Shown: one piece after another, positions 16,459-26,070 of the stretch
How the letters are laid out: every line of letters starts with the position of its first letter
How positions within the stretch are numbered: position 1 is the first letter of the stretch
NCBI RefSeq assembly: GCF_003330765.1
Contig: NZ_CP024903.1
Coordinates: forward strand, 2,852,001-2,916,000
Reading direction: 5' to 3'
DNA: 64,000 nt
Source of the DNA: Burkholderia pyrrocinia
GTDB lineage: Bacteria > Pseudomonadota > Gammaproteobacteria > Burkholderiales > Burkholderiaceae
Position numbers and translations under genes: made by a program
Notes under the pieces: model-generated
Databases searched by the model: none
What the model was told of the DNA's origin: nothing
The model's input: the letters and a program-made list of their open reading frames with translations, nothing else

Positions 16459-17790
16459 ATGCCGACCCAACCGTCGACGCCCGCCGCGTCACTCGCGTTG
16501 CAAGACAAAGCGCACGACGCACACGCGTCGCACGACTCGCGCGCGCAGCGCTACCTGCAACTGCTGCTGCTCGTGATCGCCGCGGGCGCAATCTACCCGA
16601 TGCTGTACCTGCGGCAGGTGTACCAGCCGACCATGCTGCAGTTCTTCCGTATCGACGACGTGCAGCTCGGCTACCTGTACTCGTCGCTCGGCACGATCTT
16701 CCTCGTCAGCTACCTGCCGAGCGGCTGGCTCGCCGATCGGCTGTCGCCGCGCTGGCTGATCTGCTTCTCGCTGCTCGCGACGGGCGTGCTCGGGCTCGTC
16801 TATGCGACCGGGCCATCGTTCGACATGCTGGTGCTGATCTTCGGCGGCTGGGGGCTGACCACCGGCCTCACGTTCTGGGCAGCCGTGATCAAGCGCGTGA
16901 ACATGATCGCGGGCTCCGACGAACAGGGCCGCTTCTTCGGCCTGCTCGACGGCGGCCGCGGGCTCGTCGAGGCGCTGCTCGCGACGATCGCGATCACGCT
17001 GTTCGCATACGTGACGCAAGCGCACGGCGGCACCGACGCGGCCGGCTTCAGGCTCGTCGTGCACCTGTACGCGTTCTTCTGCATCGCGCTCGGCGTGCTG
17101 CTTGCGCTGGTGAAAGACCCGGCGCGCGCGGGCGACCGTGCAGCGGCCACGAAGCGCCGCGCCGGCAATGCGCTGGCCGACCTGAAGACGCTCGCGGCAA
17201 TCCCCGAGCTGTGGCTCGTCGCGGCGATCGTGTTCTGCGGCTACCAGGTGTTCTGGGCAACCTACAGCTTCTCGGCGTACCTGCACGAAGGCAATTTCGG
17301 GCTCAGCGCGACGGCGGCCGGCTTCATCACGACGCTCAAGCTGTGGATGCGCCCCGTCGGCGGCATCGGCGGCGGTTTCCTCGGCGACCGCATCTCGAAG
17401 GTCTCCGTGCTGTTCTGGGCGCTCGTGCTCGCGGCGCTGTCGCTCGTCGGGCTGATCGCCGCACCGCCGCACAGCCCGCAGGCGATGCTCGTCGTGCTCG
17501 TGCTGTTCATCGGCATCCTCACCTACGCGGTTCGCGGCCTGTACTGGTCGCTGCTCGACGACTGCAAGGTGCCGACGCATTGCGCCGGCCTCGCGATCGG
17601 CCTGATCTCGGTGCTCGGTTATTCGCCCGACGTGTTCGTGCCGCTGATCAACGGCTACGTGACGCAAACCTACCCCGGCGCGCACGGCTACCAGCTCTAT
17701 TTCGGCTACATCGCGGCCGTCGCGCTCTGCGGCGCGGGCGCCGCCGCGTTCCTCAAAGTCCGCCTCAACCGAATCAAGGAGTCCGCATGA
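16459..17790 (+). CDS. MFS transporter
   Basis: I prefer ATG 16459 (GGAGG 8 nt upstream) over ATG 16444, whose own codons contain that ribosome site; the difference is five residues. About 443 aa with roughly 12 hydrophobic segments and the loop motif GWLADRLSPRWLI, a degenerate DRxGRR signature. It belongs to the general substrate:proton symporter group without a clearer assignment. The stop overlaps the start of the next gene by 4 bp (ATGA), so permease and enolase-superfamily protein are translationally coupled, and it probably imports the substrate of the operon. Confidence 0.87.
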   Translation: MPTQPSTPAASLALQDKAHDAHASHDSRAQRYLQLLLLVIAAGAIYPMLYLRQVYQPTMLQFFRIDDVQLGYLYSSLGTIFLVSYLPSGWLADRLSPRWLICFSLLATGVLGLVYATGPSFDMLVLIFGGWGLTTGLTFWAAVIKRVNMIAGSDEQGRFFGLLDGGRGLVEALLATIAITLFAYVTQAHGGTDAAGFRLVVHLYAFFCIALGVLLALVKDPARAGDRAAATKRRAGNALADLKTLAAIPELWLVAAIVFCGYQVFWATYSFSAYLHEGNFGLSATAAGFITTLKLWMRPVGGIGGGFLGDRISKVSVLFWALVLAALSLVGLIAAPPHSPQAMLVVLVLFIGILTYAVRGLYWSLLDDCKVPTHCAGLAIGLISVLGYSPDVFVPLINGYVTQTYPGAHGYQLYFGYIAAVALCGAGAAAFLKVRLNRIKESA

Positions 17791-19004
17791 AGATCGTTTC
17801 GCTCGAAACCCATATCGTCGCCGTGCCGCCGCCGCATATCGGCGGGATGTACTGGATCTTCGTGAAGCTGAAGACCGACGACGGGATCGAAGGCGTCGGC
17901 GAGATCTATTCCGCGACCTTCCACCCGAAGGCGATGGGCCCGATCATCGACGACGTGTTCGACCGCTACCTGCTGAACCACGACCCGCACCACGTCGAGC
18001 GGCTGTTCCGCCAGACCTATTCGAGCGGCTTCACGCAGCGGCCAGACCTGACGATGATGGGCGTCGTCAGCGGCCTCGAGATGGCATGCTGGGACATCAT
18101 CGGCAAGGCCGCGGGCAAGCCCGTGTACGAACTGCTCGGCGGGAAAATCCACGAGCGGCTGCGCTCGTACACGTACCTGTACCCGAAGAACGCGAAGGGC
18201 GAGTACGACTACGACGACCCCGATCTCGCCGCCGAATGCGCGGCCGAGAACGTGAAGCTCGGCTTCACGGCCGTCAAGTTCGACCCCGCCGGCCCGTACA
18301 CCGCTTACTCCGGCCACCAGTTGTCGCTCGAAGTGCTCGACCGCTGCGAGCTGTTCTGCCGCAAGGTGCGCGAGGCCGTCGGCAGCAAGGCCGACCTGCT
18401 GTTCGGCACGCACGGGCAGATGGTGCCCTCGTCGGCGATCAGGCTTGCGAAGCGGCTCGAGAAATACGACCCGCTGTGGTTCGAGGAACCCGTGCCGCCC
18501 GGGCAGGAAGAAGCGATCGCCGAAGTCGCGAAGCACACGTCGATTCCGATCGCGACCGGCGAGCGCCTGACGACCAAGTACGAATTCCACAAGCTGCTGC
18601 AGGCGGGCGGCGCGTCGATCCTGCAACTGAACGTCGCACGCGTGGGCGGCCTGCTCGAAGCGAAGAAGATCGCGACGCTCGCCGAAGTGCACTACGCGCA
18701 GATCGCGCCGCACCTGTACAACGGGCCGGTCGGCGCGGCCGCGAGCATCCAGCTCGCGACCTGCACGCCGAACTTCCTGATCCAGGAAAGCATCATGACG
18801 TGGGGCGGCTTTCATTCGGACGTCGTGAAGACGCCGATCCGCTGGGAAGACGGCTACATCATCCCGTCGAACGAGCCGGGCCTCGGGATCGAGCTCGACA
18901 TGGACGTCGTGCGCCGTCACACGCCCTACACGGGCGAACGGCTGCACCTGCAGATGGGCGAGACGCCCGTCGACGTGAAGAATCTCGCTCCCGCGAAGGG
19001 CTGA
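17787..19004 (+). CDS. Mandelate racemase/muconate lactonizing (enolase) superfamily protein
   Basis: 405 aa with an N-terminal capping domain (about 1-125, ending ACWDIIGKAAGKPVYELLGG) and a TIM-barrel domain. The closest pattern is galactonate/acid-sugar dehydratases. The beta4 and beta5 metal ligands are present (WFEEPVPP, ATGERL), as is the catalytic His in IAPHLYNGPVG. The beta3 ligand motif, normally VDxHGR, reads FGTHGQ, so the usual Asp is Gly; the dyad Asp in LQPD reads LQLN. Such changes suggest altered chemistry or a distinct subgroup. The gene overlaps the permease and is followed 16 nt later by a GMC oxidoreductase. Family certain, reaction unknown. Confidence 0.85.
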   Translation: MKIVSLETHIVAVPPPHIGGMYWIFVKLKTDDGIEGVGEIYSATFHPKAMGPIIDDVFDRYLLNHDPHHVERLFRQTYSSGFTQRPDLTMMGVVSGLEMACWDIIGKAAGKPVYELLGGKIHERLRSYTYLYPKNAKGEYDYDDPDLAAECAAENVKLGFTAVKFDPAGPYTAYSGHQLSLEVLDRCELFCRKVREAVGSKADLLFGTHGQMVPSSAIRLAKRLEKYDPLWFEEPVPPGQEEAIAEVAKHTSIPIATGERLTTKYEFHKLLQAGGASILQLNVARVGGLLEAKKIATLAEVHYAQIAPHLYNGPVGAAASIQLATCTPNFLIQESIMTWGGFHSDVVKTPIRWEDGYIIPSNEPGLGIELDMDVVRRHTPYTGERLHLQMGETPVDVKNLAPAKG

Positions 19005-19020
19005 GCGCAAAGGAAGCGAC

Positions 19021-20688
19021 ATGACCTACGACTACATCATCGTCGGCGCGGGCTCGGCCGGCTGCATCCTCGCGAACCGCCTGAGCGAATCGGGCCGGCA
19101 CTCGGTGCTGCTGCTCGAAGCGGGCGAGCGCGACGCGTCGTTCTGGTTCAAGGTGCCGGTCGGCTTCACGAAGACCTACTACAACCGCCGCTACAACTGG
19201 ATGTACTACAGCGAGCCCGAAGCGCAGCTCGCCGGGCGCAAACTGTACTGCCCGCGCGGCAAGGTGGTCGGCGGGTCGGGCTCGATCAATGCGATGGTCT
19301 ACGTGCGCGGCCAGCGCAGCGACTACGACGACTGGGCGAACGCCGGCAATCCGGGCTGGGCATACGACGACGTGCTGTCGTACTTCCGCAAGCTCGAAAC
19401 CCACGCGGCCGGCGCAACCGATCCGCAGCATCACGGCGCGACGGGGCCGATCCACATCACGTCGATGAAGGCCGACGTGCATCCGATCGTCCACGAGTTC
19501 CTGAAGGGCTGCGGGCAGCTGAACCTGCCGCGCACCGACGACTTCAACGGCGCGCAGTTCGAAGGTGCAGGCATCTACGACCTGAACACGAAGCACGGCG
19601 AGCGCTGTTCGAGCAGCTTCGCGTACCTGCGGCCCGCACTGGGCCGCGCGAACCTCACGCTGCGCTCGGGCGTGCTCGTGCGGCGCGTGACGTTCGACGG
19701 CACGCGCGCGACCGGCGTGGTCGTGGCGGGCGAGCATGGCGATGAATCGCTCGTCGCCGCGTGCGAAGTGATTCTCGCGGCCGGCGCGGTCGATACGCCG
19801 AAGCTGCTGCAACTGTCGGGCGTCGGCGATCCGGCGCTGCTCGCGCGCCATCGCGTGCCGCTCGTGCAGGCGCTGCCGGCGGTCGGCCGCAACCTGCAGG
19901 ACCACCTGTGCGTGAGCTTCTACTTCAAGGCGAACCGGCCGACGCTGAACGACGAGATGGGCACGCTGCTCGGCAAGCTGAAGATCGGATTGCGCTACCT
20001 GCTGACGAAGCGCGGCCCGCTCGCGATGAGCGTGAACCAGGCCGGCGGCTTTTTCCGCGGCTCGGGCGACGTACCGGAGCCGAACCTGCAGCTCTACTTC
20101 AACCCGCTGTCGTACCGGATTCCGAAGAGCGACCGCGCGAGCATCAAGCCCGAGCCGTATTCGGGCTTCCTGATCGCGTTCAACCCGTGCCGGCCGACAA
20201 GCCGCGGCACGATCGAGATCGCGTCGAACCGCGCGGAAGAGGCGGCGAAGATCCGCATCAACGCGCTGACCACGCAAAAGGATCTCGACGAGGCCGTGCA
20301 AGGCAGCAAGATGATCCGTTCGCTGATGCGCGCGCCGGCGCTGAAGTCGATGACCGTCGGGGAAATCTCGCCGGGCCCGCAGGTCGACTCCGACGAAGCG
20401 ATGCTGCAGTACTTCCGCGAGCAGTCGGGTTCGATCTACCACCTGTGCGGATCGTGCGCGATGGGGCCCGATGCGGCGACGTCGGTCGTCGATGCGTCGC
20501 TGCGCGTGCACGGGTTGCAGGCGCTGCGGATCGTCGATGCGTCGGTGTTTCCGAACATCACGTCGGGCAACATCAACGCGCCGACGATGATGGTCGCGGA
20601 GAAAGGCGCGGATCTGATTCTGGCGGATGCGTTGCGCGGCGACGCGACCGACGTGCAGTCCGGCCAACGGGAAGCTATCGCGCACTGA
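19021..20688 (+). CDS. GMC-family FAD oxidoreductase (choline dehydrogenase-like)
   Basis: 555 aa, typical length for bacterial GMC alcohol dehydrogenases. FAD dinucleotide motif YIIVGAGSAGCILANRLSES (residues 4-23), GMC signature 1 around PRGKVVGGSGSINAMVYVRG (about 77-96), and the C-terminal catalytic block with His in IYHLCGSCAMGPD and Asn in NITSGNINAPTMMVAEK. Likely oxidises an alcohol or sugar to aldehyde/lactone and passes electrons to the respiratory chain; no signal peptide, so cytoplasmic or peripheral. Last gene of the operon; a long hairpin follows. Confidence 0.9.
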   Translation: MTYDYIIVGAGSAGCILANRLSESGRHSVLLLEAGERDASFWFKVPVGFTKTYYNRRYNWMYYSEPEAQLAGRKLYCPRGKVVGGSGSINAMVYVRGQRSDYDDWANAGNPGWAYDDVLSYFRKLETHAAGATDPQHHGATGPIHITSMKADVHPIVHEFLKGCGQLNLPRTDDFNGAQFEGAGIYDLNTKHGERCSSSFAYLRPALGRANLTLRSGVLVRRVTFDGTRATGVVVAGEHGDESLVAACEVILAAGAVDTPKLLQLSGVGDPALLARHRVPLVQALPAVGRNLQDHLCVSFYFKANRPTLNDEMGTLLGKLKIGLRYLLTKRGPLAMSVNQAGGFFRGSGDVPEPNLQLYFNPLSYRIPKSDRASIKPEPYSGFLIAFNPCRPTSRGTIEIASNRAEEAAKIRINALTTQKDLDEAVQGSKMIRSLMRAPALKSMTVGEISPGPQVDSDEAMLQYFREQSGSIYHLCGSCAMGPDAATSVVDASLRVHGLQALRIVDASVFPNITSGNINAPTMMVAEKGADLILADALRGDATDVQSGQREAIAH

Positions 20689-20720
20689 CGCGACAGCTGC
20701 AAGCGAAACAGGGGCAACGA

Positions 20721-20761
20721 CGAAAGACGGCGCACCGCTCATCGCGGTGCGCCGTCTTTCG
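20721..20761. terminator. Bidirectional hairpin terminator, 18-bp perfect stem
   Basis: CGAAAGACGGCGCACCGC (20721-20738) is exactly complementary to 20744-20761, with a 5-nt loop TCATC. The A-rich/T-rich stem base (GAAAGAC/GTCTTTC) gives a short U-tract in both directions. It lies between the convergent GMC and LysR genes, and the LysR stop codon falls in the loop. Confidence 0.8.
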
Positions 20762-21644
20762 TTCGGCGCTGCGCCGGCGCGTCGCCGAACACCTGCACGA
20801 TGTGATCGATCATCGCGCTCATGCGTGCGGTATGCCGCAAGTCCTTGTGCGTCACCATCCAGACTTCGTAAGGACGCGCACCGGTACAGGCCGGCCACAC
20901 GCGCACCAGCCCGTCGCGCTCCGCGATCGGCACCGGGAGCTCGCCGAGCCCGAGCCCGGCGCGCACCGCGGCGCGCAGCATCAGGTTCGAATTCAGCCCC
21001 GACACGATCCGTCCCGCGCGGACCGGCTCGCCAACCATCGTGAGCAGTCCGTGCATCTGCAGGTGCGGCAGGAAGCACACGACGTCGTGACCATCGAAGC
21101 CGGTGCCGGGCACCGGCTCGCCGTACCGTTCCAGATAGTCCGCCGATGCGTATAGCCCCGTCGGCCAGGCGGCGAGCCGGCGCGTGAGCAGATCGGGATT
21201 GTCGGGCTTGATCGTCCGGATCGCGATGTCGGCCTCGCGCTTCGCGAGGTTCTCTACCTGCGTCGACGTGTTGAGCAGCACGCGCACATCCGGATGCTCG
21301 TCGTGCAGGTTGCGGATCGCCCCCATCACGAACTCGAGCCCGATCGTATCGGTCGTCGTCACGCGCACGTCGCCCGCGAGGCGCCGGTCGACGCCCTGGG
21401 TCTGCCGCACGAGATCGATCGCCGATTGCTCCATCTTCTCCGCGTTCCGCAGCGCCACCTCGCCCACCGCAGTCGGCACGTACCCGACGGACGTGCGCAG
21501 AAACAGCGTTGCGCCAAGCGCGCGCTCGAGCGCCGCGAGCCGCCTGCCGACCGTCGCCTGGTCGAGCCCCACGACCCGCGCAGCGCCGCGCAGGCTGCGT
21601 TCCCGGTAGATGGCAAGAAAAATCCGGGTGTCATCCCAGTTCAA
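20739..21644 (-). CDS. LysR-family regulator, divergent from quinone oxidoreductase
   Basis: About 301 aa from a TTG start at 21644 with GGGAGA upstream; an ATG at 21668 would add eight residues but encloses that ribosome site. HTH LNWDDTRIFLAIYRERSLRG followed by AARVVGLDQATVGRRLAALE is the variant with 'TVGRR' seen in the subgroup that controls oxidoreductases. Effector domain about residues 85-285. The last codons run into the bidirectional terminator. Divergent from the quinone oxidoreductase gene (122-bp gap), its likely target. Confidence 0.88.
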   Translation of the reverse strand: MNWDDTRIFLAIYRERSLRGAARVVGLDQATVGRRLAALERALGATLFLRTSVGYVPTAVGEVALRNAEKMEQSAIDLVRQTQGVDRRLAGDVRVTTTDTIGLEFVMGAIRNLHDEHPDVRVLLNTSTQVENLAKREADIAIRTIKPDNPDLLTRRLAAWPTGLYASADYLERYGEPVPGTGFDGHDVVCFLPHLQMHGLLTMVGEPVRAGRIVSGLNSNLMLRAAVRAGLGLGELPVPIAERDGLVRVWPACTGARPYEVWMVTHKDLRHTARMSAMIDHIVQVFGDAPAQRRTKDGAPR

Positions 21645-21766
21645 GGGCGTTCTCCCTATGTGATGCAAATCTGCATCTGTGGTCTTGAAAATCGCTGCGC
21701 GAATTCATCACCCCGCAAGCCTATACTTTTTTCACCGACCACTCACCTGTCTGTTGCGAGGCAAAC

Positions 21767-22798
21767 ATGTCCGATACACGCTCCCCCCTTCCCGCCGACA
21801 TGGCGGCAGTCGAAATCACCCGCCCCGGCGGCCCCGAAGTCCTGGCGACGACACGGCGCCCCGTGCCGCGGCCGAACGCCGACGAAGTGCTGATCCGGAT
21901 CCACGCCGCCGGCGTGAACGGCCCGGACGTGCTGCAACGCAAGGGGTTCTACAGCCCGCCGCCCGGCGCGTCCGACATTCCGGGCCTCGAGATCGCGGGC
22001 GAAGTCGTCGCGATCGGCGAGGCCGTGCGCGGTTTCGTCCCGGGCGACCGGGTAAGCGCGCTGGTGACGGGCGGCGGTTATGCGGAATACGCGGTCGCCC
22101 ATCATCTCGCGACGATGAAGCTGCCGCCCGGCCTCGACATGATCGAAGCCGCGGCGATGCCGGAAACGTTCATGACGGTCTGGCTGAACCTGATTCAGCG
22201 CGGGCGGCTGCAGGCGGGCGAATCGGTGCTGATCCACGGCGGCGCGTCGGGCATCGGCACCGCCGCGACGATGATCGCGAAGGCAATGGGCGCGTCGACC
22301 GTCATCACGACGGTCGGCTCGGAAGCGCATCGCGCCGCGAGCCTGCGGCTCGGCGCGGATCACGCGGTCCATTACCGCGAGCAGGATTTCGTCGCCGAAG
22401 TCGACGCCATCACCGCGGGCAAGGGCGTGGACGTGATCCTCGACATCATTGCGGGCGACTACGTGGCGCGCAATTACCGGGCCGCGGCAATGAACGGACG
22501 GATCCTGCAGGTCAGCGCGCTCAACGGGCCGGCGAAGGAGCTCGACGTGTGGCCGATGATGACCAAGCGCCTCACGCACATCGGTTCGACGCTGCGCTCG
22601 CGCTCGCCCGAGGAGAAGGGCGCGATCATCGCCGAACTCGAACGGCACCTGTGGCCGCACGTCGAGGCCGGCACGGTCAGGCCGCAGGTGTTTCGAACCT
22701 TCCCGCTCGAGGACACGCGCGACGCACACGTGCTGATCGATTCGGGCGTCCACATCGGCAAGATCGTGCTGACGACGGCCGCGCACCGCGCGGCCTGA
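21767..22798 (+). CDS. NAD(P)H-quinone oxidoreductase (zinc-free MDR, PIG3-like)
   Basis: 343 aa medium-chain dehydrogenase/reductase without the Zn-binding cysteines. The opening MAAVEITRPGGPEVLATTRRP, the GVNGPDVLQRKGFYSPPPGASDIPGLE region and the nucleotide-binding HGGASGIGTAA loop (about residues 155-165) are characteristic of the TP53I3/PIG3-type quinone reductases. Reduces quinones or other electrophiles with NADPH in the cytosol. Paired divergently with a LysR gene, an arrangement common for electrophile-inducible reductases. Confidence 0.9.
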   Translation: MSDTRSPLPADMAAVEITRPGGPEVLATTRRPVPRPNADEVLIRIHAAGVNGPDVLQRKGFYSPPPGASDIPGLEIAGEVVAIGEAVRGFVPGDRVSALVTGGGYAEYAVAHHLATMKLPPGLDMIEAAAMPETFMTVWLNLIQRGRLQAGESVLIHGGASGIGTAATMIAKAMGASTVITTVGSEAHRAASLRLGADHAVHYREQDFVAEVDAITAGKGVDVILDIIAGDYVARNYRAAAMNGRILQVSALNGPAKELDVWPMMTKRLTHIGSTLRSRSPEEKGAIIAELERHLWPHVEAGTVRPQVFRTFPLEDTRDAHVLIDSGVHIGKIVLTTAAHRAA

Positions 22799-22813
22799 GC
22801 GGGGTGACGCGTA

Positions 22814-23635
22814 TCAGTTCACGCTCGACCGCTTCTCCACGAACCTTCTCACGTAATCATCCGCCGGCCGCGACAGGATATCGTCCGGCGTCCCGACCTG
22901 CACGAGCGCGCCGTCGCGCAGGATCGCGATCCGGTCGCCGATCCGTAATGCCTCGTCGAGATCGTGCGTGATGAACACGATCGTCTTGGAAAGCGTCGCC
23001 TGCAGTTCGAGCAACTGATCCTGCATCTCGGTGCGGATCAGTGGGTCGAGCGCGGAGAACGCCTCGTCCATCAGCAGCACGTCGGTATCGGCGGCCAGCG
23101 CGCGCGCGAGGCCGACGCGCTGCCGCATCCCGCCCGACAACTCGTCCGGATAGTGATCGGCATAGCCGTCGAGCCCGACCTTCGTCAGCCAGTTGCGCGC
23201 CGCGTCGGCCGCGTCGTGCCGCTTCTCGCCGCGCGTGCGCAGCGCATACGCGGCGTTGTCGAGCACGGTCTGGTGCGGCAGCAGCCCGAAGTTCTGGAAC
23301 ACCATGCTGACCTTGAAGCGGCGCAGCTCGCGCAGCCCGTGCGCATCGAGCTTGATCACGTCGCTGCCGTCGATCACGATCTCGCCGGCCGTCGGCTCGA
23401 TCAGCCGGTTGAAGTGCCGCACGAGCGTCGACTTCCCGGAGCCCGACAGTCCCATGATTACGAAGATCTCGCCCGACTCGATGCCGAGGCTCACATCGTT
23501 GAGCCCGACGTTGCAGCCCGTTTCGGCCAGCACCTCGGCCTTGCGCTTGCCGGCCCTCAGCAGGTCGAGCACGCGCGCATGCGCGGCCTGCGGCCCGAAC
23601 AGCTTGTACACGTGTTTGACGTCGATGGTCGCCAT
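22814..23635 (-). CDS. Glycine betaine/proline-type ABC transporter ATPase
   Basis: 273 aa. Walker [10 protein letters not shown], signature [15 protein letters not shown], Walker [14 protein letters not shown] and the H-loop [10 protein letters not shown] are intact. The N-terminal extension with [18 protein letters not shown] is characteristic of ProV/OpuAA ATPases. It lacks the C-terminal CBS tandem of ProV (usually ~400 aa), so osmotic gating through CBS domains is not expected. GGAGG precedes the ATG at 23635. Last gene of a substrate-binding protein - permease - ATPase operon. Confidence 0.93.
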   Translation of the reverse strand: MATIDVKHVYKLFGPQAAHARVLDLLRAGKRKAEVLAETGCNVGLNDVSLGIESGEIFVIMGLSGSGKSTLVRHFNRLIEPTAGEIVIDGSDVIKLDAHGLRELRRFKVSMVFQNFGLLPHQTVLDNAAYALRTRGEKRHDAADAARNWLTKVGLDGYADHYPDELSGGMRQRVGLARALAADTDVLLMDEAFSALDPLIRTEMQDQLLELQATLSKTIVFITHDLDEALRIGDRIAILRDGALVQVGTPDDILSRPADDYVRRFVEKRSSVN

Positions 23636-23649
23636 GTCTGCCTCCGTTC

Positions 23650-24618
23650 CTATGCGCGCGACGATTGCGTCGCCTGATTCGAATCGACGCCCGGCGACGA
23701 CGCCTTGCGCGGCAACCGGTACGGCACGCGCGATGCGCCCTTCTGCCGGCGCTGCTGCGCGAGCCGCCGCCGTGCACGCCGCTCCTGGCCGAAGCCCTGG
23801 CTGATCCGGTCGATCACGATCGCCAGGATCACGATCGCGAGGCCGGCCTGCGTGCCCTTGCCGACGTCGAGCGTCTGGATGCCCGCGAGCACGTCCTCGC
23901 CGAGCCCGCGCGAGCCGATCATCGACGCGATCACGACCATCGACAGCGCCATCATCGTCGTCTGGTTGATGCCGGCCATGATGCTCGGCCGCGCGAGCGG
24001 CAACTGCACGTTGACGAGCAACTGCCAGCGCGTCGTGCCGAACGCGCGCGCGGCTTCCGTCACGTCCGGATCGACCTGGCGGATGCCGAGATCGGTCAGG
24101 CGGATCAGCGGCGGCAGTGCGTAGATGATCGTCGCGAGGATCGCGGGCACCTTGCCGAGGCCGAACAGCATCAGCACCGGAATCAGGTACACGAAGCTCG
24201 GCAGCGTCTGCATCACGTCGAGCACGGGCAGCAGCATCCGGCGCAGCCACGCGCTGCGCGACGCGAGGATGCCGACCGGCACGCCGATCGCGACCGACAG
24301 CACCGTCGCGACGAGCATCAGCGCGAGCGTCTGCATCAGCTTGTCCCACAGGCCGAAGCAGCCGATCGCGTAGAGCAGCAGCATGAAGAGCACGCCGAGG
24401 CCGATGCGGCGCGTCGCATTCCACGCGATCGCGCCGACGACCAGCAGCACGAGCCACGGCGGCGCCACGCGCAGCGCGCCTTCGAGCGGCACGAGCAGGT
24501 AGCGCAGCAGCAGCGTGCTGAAATGATGGAAGTTGTCGCCGTACTGCGCGACGAACGTCTCGAGCGCGCTGTTGACCCAGTCGGCGATCGACAGGTGCAG
24601 AAAGAAGCCGTTCATCAT
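23650..24618 (-). CDS. Glycine betaine/proline-type ABC transporter permease
   Basis: 322 aa with about six membrane helices and the permease EAA-like loop ([26 protein letters not shown], about residues 190-215). The N-terminal [27 protein letters not shown] is typical of ProW/OpuAB. The C-terminal tail ([13 protein letters not shown]...) is long and basic and faces the cytoplasm. It sits 14 nt upstream of the ATPase start. With the ATPase and binding protein it forms an importer for betaine, choline or related quaternary amines. Confidence 0.92.
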   Translation of the reverse strand: MMNGFFLHLSIADWVNSALETFVAQYGDNFHHFSTLLLRYLLVPLEGALRVAPPWLVLLVVGAIAWNATRRIGLGVLFMLLLYAIGCFGLWDKLMQTLALMLVATVLSVAIGVPVGILASRSAWLRRMLLPVLDVMQTLPSFVYLIPVLMLFGLGKVPAILATIIYALPPLIRLTDLGIRQVDPDVTEAARAFGTTRWQLLVNVQLPLARPSIMAGINQTTMMALSMVVIASMIGSRGLGEDVLAGIQTLDVGKGTQAGLAIVILAIVIDRISQGFGQERRARRRLAQQRRQKGASRVPYRLPRKASSPGVDSNQATQSSRA

Positions 24619-24685
24619 GGTTCTCCGTCGCGCCGCGAAGGCGCGTGACGGCGGCGGCGGACGCGGGCCCGACGCCGCGCGCAGG

Positions 24686-25723
24686 TTACGCGCCCTTCAG
24701 GCTGCCGGCGATCTTCTGCGCGACATCGGCCGGCACCCACTGCTTCCACATGTCCGGGCGGGTCTTCAGGAACTGCGTGGCCATCGCCGCGCCGTCGATC
24801 TTCTTCGTCGTCATCTCGAGGATCGTCTGGTTCAGGAAGTCCATCGGAAAGCGCACCTTCCCGAATACGCCGACGAGATCGGGGTTCGCGTCGGCGAACG
24901 GCTTCGACACGCCGACCGTCAGCCGCGACACCATGTACGACGACGCACACTGGTGCGTGCTGCTCTCGTCGCGCAGCGTCTTCCAGCATGCTTCGTTATA
25001 GGCCGGCATCTTCAGCGCGGCGAACTTGTATTTCGCCATCAGCGCGGCCGGGCCCCAGTAATAGAACACGATCGGCGCGCCGCGCTGGTATGCGGACGCG
25101 ATCGCCGCGTCGAGCGCCGCACCCGTGCCCGGATGGAAGTTCGTATACGTCTGGTCGAGCTTCAGCACGCGCAACAGGCGCGAGTTCACGCGCTCGCAGT
25201 CCCAGCCCGTCGGGCAGTTCAGGAAGCGGCCCTTGTCCGGTTCCTCCTCGTCGGCGAACACCTGCTTGTATTTCGGCAGATCGTCGACCGACACGAGCCC
25301 CGGCGCGACCGGCTTGATGTGGCGCGCCGGATCGCCTTTCACCACGTATTCGGGCACGAACCAGCCTTCCGTCGTGCCGCCCGGCAGCGTGTCGCCGATC
25401 AGCTTCACGGCGCCCGACGAGACAGCCTTCGCGGTGATCTCGCTGCGGCCCGTCCACTGCTCGGCCCAGATCTGCAGGTCGTTGCGCGCGAGCGCCGTTT
25501 CCGTCGCGGCCGTGCTGCCCGGCACGACGTCCGTCTTGCAGCCGTAGCCCTTCTCCATGATCTGCCGCAGCACCTCGGTCGCGAACGACCCGCTCTCCCA
25601 CGTGATGCCCGCGAAATGGACCGTCTTGCCGTCGGCGCACGCGCCGCCGGCCGCGTGGGCCGCGGGCGCGGACAGGATCGCTGCGGCGGCGAGAAGGACC
25701 GTTTTCAGTCGTCGAATCTGCAT
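24686..25723 (-). CDS. Periplasmic glycine betaine/choline-binding protein (OpuAC family)
   Basis: 345 aa from ATG 25723, with a clear signal peptide (basic MQIRRLK, hydrophobic VLLAAAAILSAPAAHA, cleavage after AHA). Mature part starts GGACADGKTVHFAGITWESG. Aromatic residues that could box a quaternary ammonium group are spread as in the family (ITWESG, IWAEQW, VFYYWGP). The upstream frame to 25795 is not needed. First gene of the ABC operon; 561 bp of divergent sequence separates it from the porin gene. Confidence 0.92.
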   Translation of the reverse strand: MQIRRLKTVLLAAAAILSAPAAHAAGGACADGKTVHFAGITWESGSFATEVLRQIMEKGYGCKTDVVPGSTAATETALARNDLQIWAEQWTGRSEITAKAVSSGAVKLIGDTLPGGTTEGWFVPEYVVKGDPARHIKPVAPGLVSVDDLPKYKQVFADEEEPDKGRFLNCPTGWDCERVNSRLLRVLKLDQTYTNFHPGTGAALDAAIASAYQRGAPIVFYYWGPAALMAKYKFAALKMPAYNEACWKTLRDESSTHQCASSYMVSRLTVGVSKPFADANPDLVGVFGKVRFPMDFLNQTILEMTTKKIDGAAMATQFLKTRPDMWKQWVPADVAQKIAGSLKGA

Positions 25724-25834
25724 GGTGGGTCGTCTCCAAATCGAATCTGTTGTTTGTGCGGCGCGGCATGCGCGTCGGCCGGCGAATGCGTTCACGTCCG
25801 GTCAGCCTGCATGTTTGGACCGCCAATTTGTTTA

Positions 25835-25854
25835 GGGAAACGAGTAATTCCGAT
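25835..25854 (-). repeat. Repeated motif, copy 2 (inverted)
   Basis: Read on the minus strand the site is ATCGGAATTACTCGTTTCCC, identical to copy 1 over the first 15 bases. It lies 111 bp upstream of the binding-protein start codon and faces it. Confidence 0.55.
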
Positions 25855-26070
25855 CACTGCAATCGGTAGCGCCAATCGATCTCCGGGCACCCCGCCAAGC
25901 CCGCCGGGCGGGCCTCGCGGCCGATTTCCGGAGGCCATGCACGGCCCGGCGCGGGCTGCGTTGCGACACCGTTCGGCAGTTGCCCGGCCGGCCTTGAATC
26001 GCTGCGCCGCGCGCACCGTTTCGACTGTCGAAACCGCCCGCCGTGCCCCCATCGGCGAACCCGATCCCAT

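Noticed and set aside
18859..21078. 739-codon minus-strand frame opposite the GMC gene
   Set aside because: Shadow of the strongly biased third codon positions of the GMC gene; no motif and no ribosome site.
25855..26070. Mobile element between the two inverted motif copies
   Set aside because: The 216-bp interval has no terminal-repeat structure beyond the short motif, no target duplication and no gene; the third copy at 6348 stands alone.
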